The position numbers and the translations under genes were made by a program. Positions 21,301-33,452 of a stretch of 64,000 nt of DNA are shown piece after piece. The stretch is taken from contig NC_041820.1 of the NCBI RefSeq assembly GCF_900964775.1, forward strand, positions 1,863,001 to 1,927,000. The letters are read 5' to 3'. The DNA is from Scleropages formosus. Lineage: Eukaryota > Chordata > Actinopteri > Osteoglossiformes > Osteoglossidae. The notes under the pieces were generated by a model. The model worked only from the letters and a program-made list of their open reading frames with translations, had not been told where the DNA came from and ran no database searches. Within the stretch, counting starts at the first letter, position 1, and each line of letters opens with the position of its first letter.

Positions 21301-24300
21301 CTAACTGGCCACCATGCTGATGTCGATCTTGTAGCAGATGTAGGAGTAGTAGTCAGGGGGGGCCATGCTGAGGCCTGGGATGTCCACTCGAGCCTGGGCA
21401 GAAAGGAGGGAAGTCAAACATGGAACAGTGGTCATGAAATACATTTGCATTTCTCCAAAGCAAAGTACCTTGTTTGAGGGTTTTGCAGCTGGAAATGGGA
21501 GTCAAACCTGCAACCTTAGGCTCCAAAGGCAGCAGCTCTAACCACTATGCTACCAGCTGCCCCATAATAATTAAAATTACTTTGGGTGTTTCAAACGGGG
21601 GGGAGGGGGGGGCAGTGGGATGGATCGAGTCCCCTCCCCCTCCAGCCTTCCGCCCTGTGTTGCCAGGTTAGGCTCTGGTTCCCCGTGACCCCGTATGGGA
21701 CAAGCGGTTCAGAAAGTGTGTGTGTGTTTGCAACCATTTTATTTTGAAATAAACTCATGTTTAAAGTACTGCTTTAATGAACGTATTAGTGGTAAAGTCT
21801 CACGTCAGCTTTGGTGGCCGCAGCGGACGGGTCCAGGTGCGCGAACAGCGAGTTCAACAGGGCCCTCAGCTTCTTGCTGCTCTTCTTGTCAGGCTGCAGC
21901 AGAAGTGCCTGGAAGTTCACGGGCAGACCGTACCTGACCGATCACATCTCTCAGGTTAGTGCACCTGGCCAATCGGTCGTCATTTGCTGTATTGTGCGAC
22001 CAGTCGGACCCTGCGTCTGTTTGGTTCGACCGATCGGAAAACAGTCAGTTGACCCACCTGAGCACAGACTCCACAAAGACCCTTATTGCCTTCACATGGA
22101 TCGAGGCAGCGAAGATCTCGCTGAAGTTCACCTTGAGCCAAAGCACAAAGGTCGCCTGAAAAGGGGAGGCAGGGTCATAACGCAGCCCCCAGTCGGTGCT
22201 CGTCCCTCGGTTCGTTCCTGCCGGGGGCCAGTAGAACCCAGCGGTCGGAAACACGACTCACATGCTGCTCCTTCATCTCCGCAGCGAGCCGCAGGGACTC
22301 CTGCTGCTGCCGCTCCAAGTCCGCGAAGGCGAAGTCTCGTACCGCGAAGCTGCGGCAGAAGCAGGACGGCGACATTCACCAATAAATGCGGATGCCCCGT
22401 TTCTCCGTGGGGAATTCTGGGAGCTCTGCGCAATTGCTCCAGAACTTCCCGACGCAAGTGGGGCCCAAATTCTGCTCAACGCTCTGTTCACGTGTTGTTT
22501 CTTACTCTGCTGCTGCTTTTACCACAAAGTTACAATCAAAACAGGTATCCCTCTTCTTATTTACAGTTCAGGTTCATACGACAGCTGTGACTGTAGCGGC
22601 TGCAACAGTTCTGTTAACGCTCAGAATACGAGAGACAAACGAAACACTATGGAAGTGAGTTGAATGAAGGCAGTCGCACGGTTTGGGTGCTTTTACTGCC
22701 GGCTACTGGCTGTGTACAGAAATGTAGGGAAAGTTAATTTTTTTTCTTGAGAAGGTGAGGAGCCAGCGTCTCATAAGTGTATTTTGTCATCGTGTTGTGA
22801 GATAAACGAGGGCGCTTGCCTGTTCTGCTTGGCCGCGGCCTTGAAATCCACGACAGCCTTCTTGAACAGGGTGACGGTAAAAATCCCGCCCTCGGCTTCG
22901 TCTAGCACCTTCCTGCAGCACACACACACACGTTGTCGTGGCAACCTCGCGACACCGAACGCACCAAGAAGCACATTCGACAGTATTTCTTTCCACGGGA
23001 GCAAGGGAACGGAAAGCATCCGGCCGGGACCGCAACCGAAGGAGACCCCGAAGCCAAAGGCCGCTTTCACAAGGTAATCAGGCAGATGGGTGTGAGGAAA
23101 ACGAACCTGAGATCAATGGCTGCCATTAGCCTCACTCTTCCTTTCTAGGGGTAATCTTACCCTGCTGGCAAAGGAGCTGAGAATCGTCCTACTTTCCATC
23201 CATGGATATGTGACTCTACAGGAGCCCGTGTGCATTAGCTGGGGTGTGTTAACCACTTTAGCCTCAGTACAGTTGGTTAAGGTGCTCAAAACACTCCGTT
23301 GAACAGACCTGCTGGACCGAGGAACCACAAACTCTGACAAGGACTCGTAACTCTCATTCCACTGCAGGAAGCGCTCCCTGTTTGAGAAACGCGCACACAG
23401 AAAGACAGTGAGAGACATAACACGTGGGCACCAAGGTCACGTCCCACTCCGGATGGAGAGTCGAACCCAAACCCATTCTCCTGCATTAGAGCCTCACTCA
23501 CCTGGGCACCACAACAAGTAGGGTGGTGAGATACTCCGAGTCTAAGACGAGGTCCTCCTTCTTCACGATGTCCGTCAGGGTTCGAGTCTGCAGGCTGTGC
23601 CTGTGGGAGATGACTCCTTCAGTGCAGAACGCCCAGAGTTACCATGCGCACCACTGTGCAGTGTGGTAAATTACCAGTTTACTCTGAGTCTTGTCACAAA
23701 AGTGTGGTTCTTCTGATGCTACATTGAGCCGGTTTTTAGGGGTGTATGCTTGTGTGTGTGTGTCACGTCTCCCCTCCACCCAGGACCCTTCGCATGGTGT
23801 GACGGTGTCACGCAGCTACTCACTCGGCACGGCACTCAACCTTCTGCAGGCTCGCCTTCAGGTTGGCGTAGGCTGCACCGCGGGACTTCAACTCCGTCTG
23901 CACCTGCGACATTTGCTGAAATGTGTGAGAGGACGTGAGCGCAGGCCGGTGGCAGCGGACGAACCGCGCCGCACATAAATCTACGCAACACCTGTCAGCG
24001 CACCAGGCGACCCACCCGCTCTATCATGGAAAAACACCTGACACTCCAAAAACCCGACACTGCGAAACCACGGAAACCCGAGCCCGGGCTGCGATCACAC
24101 ACGCACCCCCCGCCGGCGCGCCCTATAGCTCCAAACTCTCATTTCCAGGGGCGTCTGTGAGCCGGGCTCAGGGCGGCCAAACAGCAGGGGGCGTTACCTT
24201 GGAGATGAGCTCCGTCAGGCCCTTGAGAGGCAGGCTGGTCGGGTACTTGGCCCTGTCCCACCGGAAGTGGGTGACGTAGCTCACCGGGTCCACTGAGGGG

Positions 24301-26606
24301 ACGAGGGACACGGGTGAGAGCAGAAGGGCACTGCAAGCCAACGACACGCTTTGGCACACGAGCACACGGTCCATGCGGACGACACGGTGCGAGAGCGCGG
24401 TACCCGGCAACGCCTGAACGCACACTTTCCTGGGGGGCGCCGGGGGACCCTGCCGCTTCTTCAGCTCTGCTGGGGGAAAAGGCACACAAACGCAATGTAG
24501 TCAGTCTGCAAAGCAATGTGAGCAGCAGCCATGTGACCGTGTGGGCGTCGCCCTTCCAGCGCATCCCAGTGACCTCATAGGAGCGATGGGTCCCGACCCC
24601 TTTGCTCCGTTTACATCTAAGTTCTGTTACTCCTTTCACTCTCCTTCCTTTGTAAAGTCATGCTGGAGGGCTGCGGGTGTTCCAGCTGTGGTCTGTCATT
24701 TGGACTCTGTCGGGGGCGGGGGGTGTTTGTTGTCACCCTATTGTGTTTTTATGAAAAATTCACACAAACAACCGCCGAGTTACAGCAGTTTGCATGATTT
24801 CACCCACAGCTGGGATGTAAACAGCGTAAAGCCGACTGTTAGTGCTCAGCTAACAAACTCCGCCCCCGGCTCCCCCCCTCACCTCTGTTGGCCAGGGCGT
24901 TCTCCAGCACTTTGTCCCTGCTCTGCTCAGTGACCTCCAGCAGACTCTGCGCCATCCTGCAGATAACACTGGCAGACACGGAGGGGGACGCGGTCAGACC
25001 CTGCAAGTCTGCTCCAGCCAGGGGGGGCCTTGCATCACGATGGACGGGGGGGTTGAAGCCCCTGCTCTGCAGCACCTCGGTGAAAAATCCTCACCGAACT
25101 GGACTGCTCACCTCTCCGCCAGGGAGTCCAAGTGGGACAGGTCATCCGAAAGGCCCAGCAGGACATCCAGCGTGCCCACCTGTCGGAACACCGAGAACAT
25201 GGTGAGGTGGCTGGACTCCGGCCTGTGGATGTGTTTCCACGGAGACGCCAGCTGCCACCCCGACAGCAGAAACTGCCTGCACCGACAGCCCTACAGGGGG
25301 CTGAATGGGGGGGGGCAGAGCTCGTGAAAAAGTGACACATCCTCCTTTGCTTCACTGGCCTTGGGGAGAAAATGAGAAGATGAAGAAACGGCACTGGAAA
25401 CAACTGCAGTTTCTCTGCCTGGGATAGGACGGGACAGAACCAGAGGCTGTCCGGAACTTGCTCTGGTCCAGAGGACGGTGGACAACTGGCACGGGAACAA
25501 GGGCCTGAGGACGGGTGGGTCAAACCGGGGACGTTTCCACAGCTGAGCAATGCCTTATAGACATCTTTCTCTGAAATGGATTGACGGCCTTGACGCTGCA
25601 GCACGAGACGGAGCAACGCCACCTGTGGGCAGAGGGACATGTCCTCCAGGATTTGGCCTAGTGGACCAGAAGTCCTTGGCTACACAAGGACCCGTATGGC
25701 CCACAGACAGGAAACGAGGTGGCTCCGTGTGGTTCCTCAACCTCAGGGATGAAACAGCTCGCACCCGCTGCCACCGTCCAGGCTGACTGCAGTCACATGT
25801 CTCTTGTCCAAGTGGGCTTCCAACTGCCATCTAAGGTTCTGGAGTGCAATCTTGCAGGAATCACTCCCACATCCCAGTGGCCAGCACAGCGCCCCCTGGA
25901 GGAGCAGGTGAGGACCCAGGGAAGGTGCTGGAATTTCAACCAGGGAAAGCAAAAGTGCCAGAACCTCAAGTCCTGGTTGAGACTGTTTCTGAGCGATTGG
26001 GTGGTGGACAGGACCCGACTCCTCCTCCTGATACCAGCTACCACAACCCAGATGGACACTGAAGGCAGCAGGTTGGAGGACTGATGGAGCAGATGGACCC
26101 CTGTAGGTGACTCTGAAGCGTCGTTGTTTTTTGTTTGTTTCCACATCCTGCTGTTAGTTGTTTTAGGTTTTCTGTCTTAAAGGGGCCACATCCCCTTTTT
26201 CACCCCTAATAAAAAGCTCACCTTAGGTGGAGGACCCGCCGTCCCCTGTCCCCTGTCCCTTGTCCCACCCCTGCAGCCCCACATCTGCTCACCCCGGATC
26301 AGTGGAAACGTCCATTTCTTTACAGACTGAAACACGAGCTCCATCTCATTAGCGAGGCTCGCTGGAAGCTCCCTTCCTCGTCGCCCCCCGTGGCTTCGGT
26401 CTCGCTCAGCGTGGCCCTGACCCACATAGTAAAAAACACACGCGCATTTTCTGCGGGGGCCGGTCATCCGCACGTACCTTGAGCTCTGGGATCGGAAACC
26501 TGAAGCTGGAGACCAGGCCGGTGCAGGACGTCGCCCGGATCAGCGTCCCCATGGCCTGCAGGCTGCTCTCATCCAGGGGGGCTGCGACCAGCCAGAACTC
26601 GGCCAT
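21301..26606 (-). CDS. atp6v1c2: V-type proton ATPase subunit C 2
   Basis: Subunit C of the V1 sector, which bridges the peripheral stalks to the membrane a subunit and governs reversible V1-Vo assembly. Twelve coding exons join in phase, listed from the 5' end: 26606-26478, 25179-25112, 24956-24883, 24292-24198, 23915-23824, 23600-23502, 23377-23309, 22912-22820, 22349-22262, 22155-22058, 21933-21804, 21393-21301, giving 375 residues. The first residues [10 protein letters not shown], the blocks [61 protein letters not shown] and [20 protein letters not shown] are family signatures covering the foot and head domains. It lacks the extra insert of the long mammalian C2 isoform. The intron after 22820 has a GC donor. 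The C2 name over C1 rests on synteny. Confidence 0.94.
21449..21563 (-). mobile_element. S1 SINE, antisense, partial
   Basis: Reverse copy, with AAGTACCTTGTTTGAGGGTT and head complement CTCCAAAGGCAGCAGCTCTA. It sits in the last intron of ATP6V1C2. Confidence 0.8.
21590..21732 (+). mobile_element. S2 SINE, internally deleted
   Basis: Only the head start (GGGCAGTGGG) and the 3' half (CTCCCCCTCCAGCCTTCCGC to GGGACAAGCGGTTCAGAAAG plus a short TG run) remain. Lies in the last intron of ATP6V1C2. Confidence 0.8.
25183..26477. other. ATP6V1C2 intron 1, mostly unassigned
   Basis: The intron between the first two coding exons. The stretch 25350-26210 is GC-balanced and unlike the SINE and LINE families named here; an AATAAA lies near 26208. 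It could be a decayed repeat, but I recognise no coding domain or terminal repeat. Confidence 0.4.
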
Positions 26607-26641
26607 GGCGCCGACCGCGCCGTGACCTGCCCCCCCGGAAC
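26607..26641 (-). other. ATP6V1C2 5' UTR part of first coding exon
   Basis: A 3' splice site (TTGTTCAG on the minus strand) ends at 26642, leaving 35 bp of untranslated sequence before the ATG. Confidence 0.6.
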
Positions 26642-26971
26642 CTGAACAATACACACAAACGATGCTTTAATCTTCACGTTCAGCCCATAGTTCAGAGTCG
26701 CCGAACGACGGCCTCAGCGCCACGGTAAATATAACATGTGCCCAACAGGTGGGTCTGAGCTCCGATATCTGCTGTGTACTTTTGTGTGCCAGCTGTGTTT
26801 GCTCTCTTCCGTATTATTATTGACGTGTTTCAAGGATGTCCTGGGACACAGCGGAAGAAACAAACTATAAAGGAATAAACAGAAACAGTTTTATATTTCT
26901 GTGCGGGACACAGAGAGTGACAGTGACATCATCATAGTGACTATAGTTTCATTTGTGGGTCTATTACAGAA

Positions 26972-27197
26972 CACCATAGTATACCGCAGTAAGAGGTTGG
27001 AGCTGCTGGCTTGGAGGTTTGAATCTCGCCTCTGGCTGCAGTACCCTTGAGCAAGGTACTAACCCCCCCTTCCACCCAAAACAAAGTTGCTCCAGTAAAA
27101 TGACCCAGCTGTATAAATGGATAAACAGCTATAAACAGCTAAACGCTAAGCTGCCTTGGCTTGGAGAAAAGCGTCACGTAAGCGAGTAAATGTAAAG
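26972..27197 (+). mobile_element. S1 SINE in the ATP6V1C2 5' UTR intron
   Basis: Head worn; clear from TTTGAATCTCGCC through CTTGAGCAAGGTACTAACC and GTATAAATGGATAAACAG to TTGGAGAAAAGCGTCACGTA and AGTAAATGTAAA. Confidence 0.85.
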
Positions 27198-27326
27198 CAC
27201 AGAACGCTGCAGTTTACCTCCATGCAGCATTTTGTACCACAGTACGTAACAGATCATCACAGCAAAGTACCTTTGGCTACAGAATACCACAGTATAGCAT
27301 GGTACACTGTGTGCGAGCTCTCTTAC

Positions 27327-27440
27327 CTGGAGGCGCCGCTCTCCGCGCTGTACCCAGGCAGGTGCGAACACGGGTGACGGGTGTGATGACGAGGAGCCGC
27401 TGACTGTCGGCCGGTCCTGCGGAGCGGAGCGGAGCGCGGT
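27327..27440 (-). other. candidate ATP6V1C2 first (untranslated) exon and promoter
   Basis: On the minus strand a GC-rich segment ends at a strong donor, CCAG followed by GTAAGAG, at 27327. It would splice to the acceptor at 26642. The 5' boundary is not defined; repeated GAGCG words at 27420-27440 suggest the CpG-rich promoter edge. Confidence 0.5.
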
Positions 27441-27564
27441 GCGGTGACGTCAGTGACGCTCAGGTAGACGACCCCCCCCACCTGCCCCACCCCCCAGTTC
27501 TCGGGTGTCCTCGAGACGGAGTTAGTGGCATTAACATAGGTGTGAATTAATTAGTACAAAAAGG

Positions 27565-27745
27565 CTCCGATGCTTTTCTCCAAGGCGATTCGGTGTTTTT
27601 CTGCCTACGGTTATTTACCCCTGTGTACAGCAGCAGGGTCATTTTACTGCAGCGGTTCAGGGAAAGTACCGCAGGGCGCTACAGCTGAGCTGGAGGTGAG
27701 ACTCGACCCCCTGACTGACCTTTGGGTCCAAAGGAGGCCTCCCTC
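27565..27745 (-). mobile_element. S1 SINE, antisense
   Basis: Reverse copy between ATP6V1C2 and NOL10 with GCTTTTCTCCAAGGCGATTC, AGGGAAAGTACC and the B-box complement GAGACTCGACC. Confidence 0.8.
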
Positions 27746-28868
27746 CCTCCCAGCCTGGTTCCACTTCTACGGAACTGCTCTGACTCTGCTCAAACTCTGT
27801 GAATGAAGTCGGAGAGACGGCCTGCAATTAAGTCCCTGTTCTGTTCAGTAACTGGACTGCTGGGAACCGGAAGCTTCTCATCTAGGAGAGATCATTTATT
27901 AATAACTCATAAATTTTTTCTGTCAGCCGCAACACGTCGGTCGTCTAGGCTATGCCAGTGAGCGCGCGCTCAGGGGAAAATAATCCGACTTTAAGAGTTT
28001 GAGTATCATGTTCAGCAAGAGCAGAGTGGTGTAAAGCGGTAAATGTCGGTGGTTGACCGTTGAGTAAGGCTTTTGTTGCTGTTTATTCAAGAACAAGGAC
28101 AGAGAAGACGAAGAGAAATATGACGGAAAACGACACGAGGCACGAGCCGCCCCGAGACACACAAGTTTCGCGGCTTTACAACTTTTTAATTGTTAATAAT
28201 TAAATAATTTGTAAGTTTTCACCGGAGATGAACGTGGTGTTGATGTACAGTATGATGTGAACATGGTTTTTCTTGCTCAATTTACTCTTTCGAATGAAAA
28301 GTTTTGTCAGAACCAATCGGTTTGAGAACAAGAAGAAGCGGAACATCAATCGCGGCACCAGTGAACATGTCATTGACGTGCGTAGATCTCCCCACAAAGT
28401 TTGATTTTGTTTTTTTTTCCTCCCCCCCACTTTAAATCGTTTAAATTAATCATTTGTATTGTTTTGACTCCACAGTGTTTATTTCAATAACTGCGACTCT
28501 CCTCCACACGAGAGAAACTCGCCACTCAACGCACCCCGTTTTCTCTAAGTAACAAAAAAGTGTCCAAACGTTGCTGAAATTAAACAAACCAATGAATAAT
28601 TTTTTTCTACGCCATTCCATAAATGTGGAAAGTAAGTAATTTACTGATGGTAAACAAAGGGCACTGTTTTATTACATTGCTGGGAACCAGGGCCCCTAGA
28701 TGTGCGTCACTCCGTGTTTCCACACGGACCACAGTGTCGGATGGACCAATTTCCGGTTGTTGCTGTAGTGGGGCCGGCAACGTGGAGCGCAGCGCTCGGC
28801 TCAGTTGGCGCCACTTGTCAGCGGTTATTAATAGTTATTATTATTTTGCCATCGGTTTACGCCGCGTT
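27746..28868. other. intergenic between ATP6V1C2 and NOL10
   Basis: AT-richer unique sequence with no open frame of interest. It must contain the NOL10 promoter near its right end, where GC and CpG rise from about 28690; I see no TATA box, which suits a housekeeping gene. Confidence 0.5.
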
Positions 28869-28898
28869 ATGAGCCAGAGGCCCGCTCGAGAGCAGTAA
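28869..28898 (+). other. upstream ORF just before NOL10
   Basis: ATG at 28869 opens nine codons (MSQRPAREQ) and stops at 28896-28898, two bases before the NOL10 ATG and in a different frame. It is relevant only if transcription starts upstream of it. Confidence 0.5.
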
Positions 28899-28900
28899 AA

Positions 28901-31722
28901 ATGCAGGTAACGAGCGTGAACGATGTCAAGATTTACAACCTGAGCCACGGAAAGTCTCTTCCTGAGGTGAGGCGGCGGTTCTGCGGGTTGGGGGGGTGGG
29001 AGCGCGGAGCTCGGAGCTCGGAGCTCTTCTCTTGTGTCCACGCGAGTCGTGTCTGTGGACAGGTCGTCTTGACTTGTCCTTTGCTTTAATTTCACTATAA
29101 TTGAGCCTCTCTTGTTGTTCTCGCTCAGTGGCTCTCAGACCGGAAGAAACGGGCCTTGCAGAAGAAGGACGTAGGTAAGTTACTGACATCAATGACTTAT
29201 TACTGTTATTGTTAATGTTATTATTAAGGCCACAGCAGTGCACGACACAAGTGAGCAGTGGAATCACATCACAGGTACATGAAGGAGCTCATTTGTTGAC
29301 TCATTTCAAGTGACTTACAGTGTCAGTGTACCTTATTTACCTTATATACCCGTGTACTGTTCACATATGGGTCATTTTACTAGAGTAATTCAGGGTAAGT
29401 ACTTTGCTCAAGGGTACTGCAGCTGAAGGTGGGATTGGAACCTGCGACCTGTGGGTCTAAAGGCAGCAGCTCTGAGCACTATAGTACCAGCTGCCGCTTT
29501 TCTCAACAAAGTTTACAGTAGCAAATGCGCACACACACACCACCATCTATGCCCTGCTGCCTTGTGTGTCTGAATCCTGATCTCTGTCTCGTCCCCAGAG
29601 ATCCAGCGCAGAATTGAGCTCATCCAGGACTTTGAGATGCCCACCGTGTGCACGTCCATCAGAGTGTCTCGCGACGGGCAGTACGTCCTGGCCGCAGGTG
29701 AGCAATCCTCTGCCCGGGGGTCGGGGTGCGGGTGCTGCTGCGCGTCATCGCAGTGAAGGTGGTGGGGAACAGAGACATGGGACTAATTTGACCGCCTTTG
29801 ACGTGTGTCTCTTCTCGAACCCTTTCGACCGGACCCCCTCTCAGGGACCTACAAGCCGAGGGTGCGGTGCTACGACACGTACCAGTTGTCCCTCAAGTTC
29901 GAAAGGTGTCTCGACTCGGACGGTGAGTAGAACCGGGACCAGATAGAAGGCCACTTTGAAAATGTACTGCAGCACCTTCATGTCCTTTTACTGCACATAC
30001 AGTACAAACACAGTCTCTTCAGCTCATTTATGGTGTAACTGTTCACGCATCGTAATGCCATAGCATCCCCGGATACAACCTTTATCCAACCACTACTCTG
30101 GCATTGTTCTTGCTCATTTGTGTATCTTATAATATTTAAAAAAAAAAAAAAAAAAACAATTGGCGTGGGTATTGGGATTTGTCTATCCTGTGTCTTATGG
30201 ACCTACTCGAACGATGAACCTCGGTGCAGCAAGTGGTAGGGAACAAACTAGGTTTGCTTGAGACTTTCATGTCTGCAGCTGTGTCTCCTGCTCTCAATGT
30301 AATGCATAAATTGTACTTCTGCTGAGATGTACCGTCGCTTTGGACAAAAGCGCCTGCTAAATTAATAAATGTAAATGTAATGTTTTTGTTTTGTTTGTAG
30401 CCTCTATTTATTGAGCATTATATTCATAGCAATTCTGCACCCCCCCAGTCCTACCCGGGTAACTAGGGGCAGCAGGTGGTGTCGTGGTTAGAGGCTCTAC
30501 CTGTGGCCATGAGTTCAGATCCTGTCTCGTACTGAAATGATACAGTACAACGACCGTGTTGTATAAAGGGGGTAAATCAGTGTAACCAAGTTACCTTGTA
30601 AGTCTGTGGAGAAAAGTGTTGGACAAACGAGTAGAGTAAATATTACTGCGTTGACCAGTGAAATGGACAGTATGAAATGAGCACTGAGATGGACAGTAAG
30701 CGGAGACCCTGGCAACGGAATCCAGTCCCGTTGGCCCGGTGTTGGGTGTCTAATCACGCCCTGGTGGAGCTTCACACACACTCTTTATGTGGGGCTCTCA
30801 AGGCTAGAAGGAGAACCAGGAGATTAATTTTTAAACAAATGGGGTGGGGGGGTCGCATTCAGTGGTTTCAGAGCTGGAGCTGCACACTGGGTGACAGGTG
30901 CACGCTAGGAGGTGACCGGGTCAAAGTTCATCATGCGATAAATACAATTGTGTTACATTCAGATCAGTTACACTGATGAGCCTTAAGGGTTGAGGGGGGG
31001 CTCATGTGCTGTGTATAAATACACATGCGCTCTGTGTGTGTGTATTTTTGCCTGGAATGAAGGAAACCAGTTAAGTTTGAGCTACTTCTCTGTTGATATG
31101 TTTGCCTTCTAGTGGTGACCTTTGACATCCTGTCCGATGATTACTCCAAGGTGAGTCACCGTGTGTGTGTGTGTGTGTAAGAGGGAGGCACAGGGTCTGC
31201 CCCTGGCCAACACACAATCTCCCCAGTGAAACGAAGGCTGGCAGCAGCTGTGTGTTTGCACTGACCGCGTTGTTCCCTGTTGACCATTCTGTGTGTCTCA
31301 GCTTGTCTTCCTGCGCTGCGACCGCTACGTCGAGTTCCACTCGCAGCACGGTCACTACTACAAGACCCGCATCCCCAAGTTCGGCCGGGACTTCTCCTAC
31401 CACTACCCCTCCTGTGACCTGTACTTTGTCGGGGCCAGGTGAGGGTCGGGGGTTGAGGAGACGTTCCTGTCAACTGCATGTTGTGACACCTGCTCCTTTG
31501 CGCCAGAGGAAGCGTTTCTGTCTGCTCCTGTTTCTTTGTGCTTATCAGGAAGCTCTTCAGTGAATTTTTACATTGTTCCCTCCCGGCAAAGTCGAGTTAT
31601 AAGACTGAAGGTGTTTTCCTGCCCTCCTGCAGCTCTGAGGTGTACCGGCTCAACCTGGAGCAGGGGCGCTTCCTGAACTCTCTGCAGACTGACGCTGTGT
31701 GAGTGTCTCCATCCTGCTGGCT

Positions 31723-31789
<67 letters not shown>

Positions 31790-33406
31790 CATGCGAATCT
31801 TCTGACTTGTTGACTTGTGCATTGTTATTTTTTGAAGGACCATCAATGTGTGTGATATCAACCCTGTCCATCACCTCTTTGCCATGGGCACCGCAGAGGT
31901 AGGTTTGCGTCTCGCCCGCACCCCTGATTGGTCCGTTTGAGTCCTGTCTGACCTTCGCCACTCTCTGCACAGGGGAAGGTGGAATGCTGGGACCCTCGCA
32001 TCCGGAGCCGGGTGGGGATGCTGGATTGTGCGCTCAGCAGCGTCACAGAGGGAACAGAGTGAGTCTCCAACTGGCCACGAGGAGACAGTGTTGAGCTGCG
32101 GTCGCTCTTAGGAGCCTTTGGTGCCACTCTGGGACACCACAGTTCAGTTTATTTACCGTCTTTGCAGAGTAGCTGCATGTAGAATCGATACGAAGTACAG
32201 AAGTGATTATGACAGATGGTGTGATGAACCTTTGTGGACCTGTCTGGAGATCAGGAGAGAAGTGGCTCTGAAAGAGATGTTTTGAGACCCTTCTTGAATG
32301 CTGGAAGGGATTCAGCAGCTCTGAGGGGCACAGGAAGCTCATTCCACTGCATCAGGGCCAAAACTAGGAACGTACGGGCTTTTACATTTACTTAGCAGAC
32401 GCTTTTCTCCAAAGAGACTTCCAATGAACTCTATGTATTGTTATCAGCCCACACACCTTATTCACCATGGTAACTTACACTGCTAGATACACTGGGTCAC
32501 TCATCTATACATCAGTGGAACACACACTTTCTCTCTGTCTGTCACTTGCACACTATGGGGGAACCTGAACAGTATGTCCTTGGACTGGGGGAGGAAACCC
32601 CTACAGACATGAGGAGAACACACAGACTGAGTGGGGATTGAACCCACGTCCTCTCGCACCACCCAGGCACTGTGAGACAGCAGTGCTACTCACTGTGCCA
32701 CCGCGCCGCTCTACTTTTGAGGTTGGACCATCAGCGAGTGGGACCAGCAAGCGTCCAGAGGTAGAGGAGCTCAGTGCTCTTAGTGGGATGTAGGGAGTGA
32801 TCAGGTCCTGAAGGTATCAGGGTTCACATCCTTTGACCATCTTGCAAACCATAACCAGACTGCTGAACTTAACGGAAGTCGAGTGGAGAGAGATGTGGAG
32901 GGAGAAACATGGTGACTGTTTTTGCAGGTTAAGCACAACTTGTACCGTGGTATTCTGGATCAACTTGAATTGTTATTTTTTCCTCTCCACAGGGTGGACG
33001 CTCTGCCTTCCGTGACGTCGCTAAAGTTTAACGGTTGCCTGGGCATGGCAGTAGGGACGAGTACAGGACAGGTACTATATGCGATCCAGGTTCTACTCAT
33101 ACACAGCACCTGGATGTGCGGGGAGGCCACCGCTGGACCTCTGGGGTCATGTGTGTGTTTTCTGAACCAGTAATCCGTTGTTTCAGTGTGTTTCAGCTTC
33201 TGCCAGATTCCATCGTTTGTTTGTCTCATCCTCCAGGTGCTGCTGTATGACCTGCGCTCCAGTCGCCCCCTGCTGGTGAAGGACCACTACTACGGAGTGC
33301 CCATCAAGTCACTCAACTTCCACCAGCAGCTGGACTTGGTCATTTCCGCAGATTGCAAGATCATCAAGATGTGGAACAAGGACACTGTGAGCAAATGTCT
33401 GCTTCC

Positions 33407-33452
<46 letters not shown>

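Noticed and set aside
25350-26210. Possible transposable element in ATP6V1C2 intron 1
   Set aside because: The composition and the AATAAA near its end hint at a retro-element, but no terminal repeat, coding domain or known tail was found.
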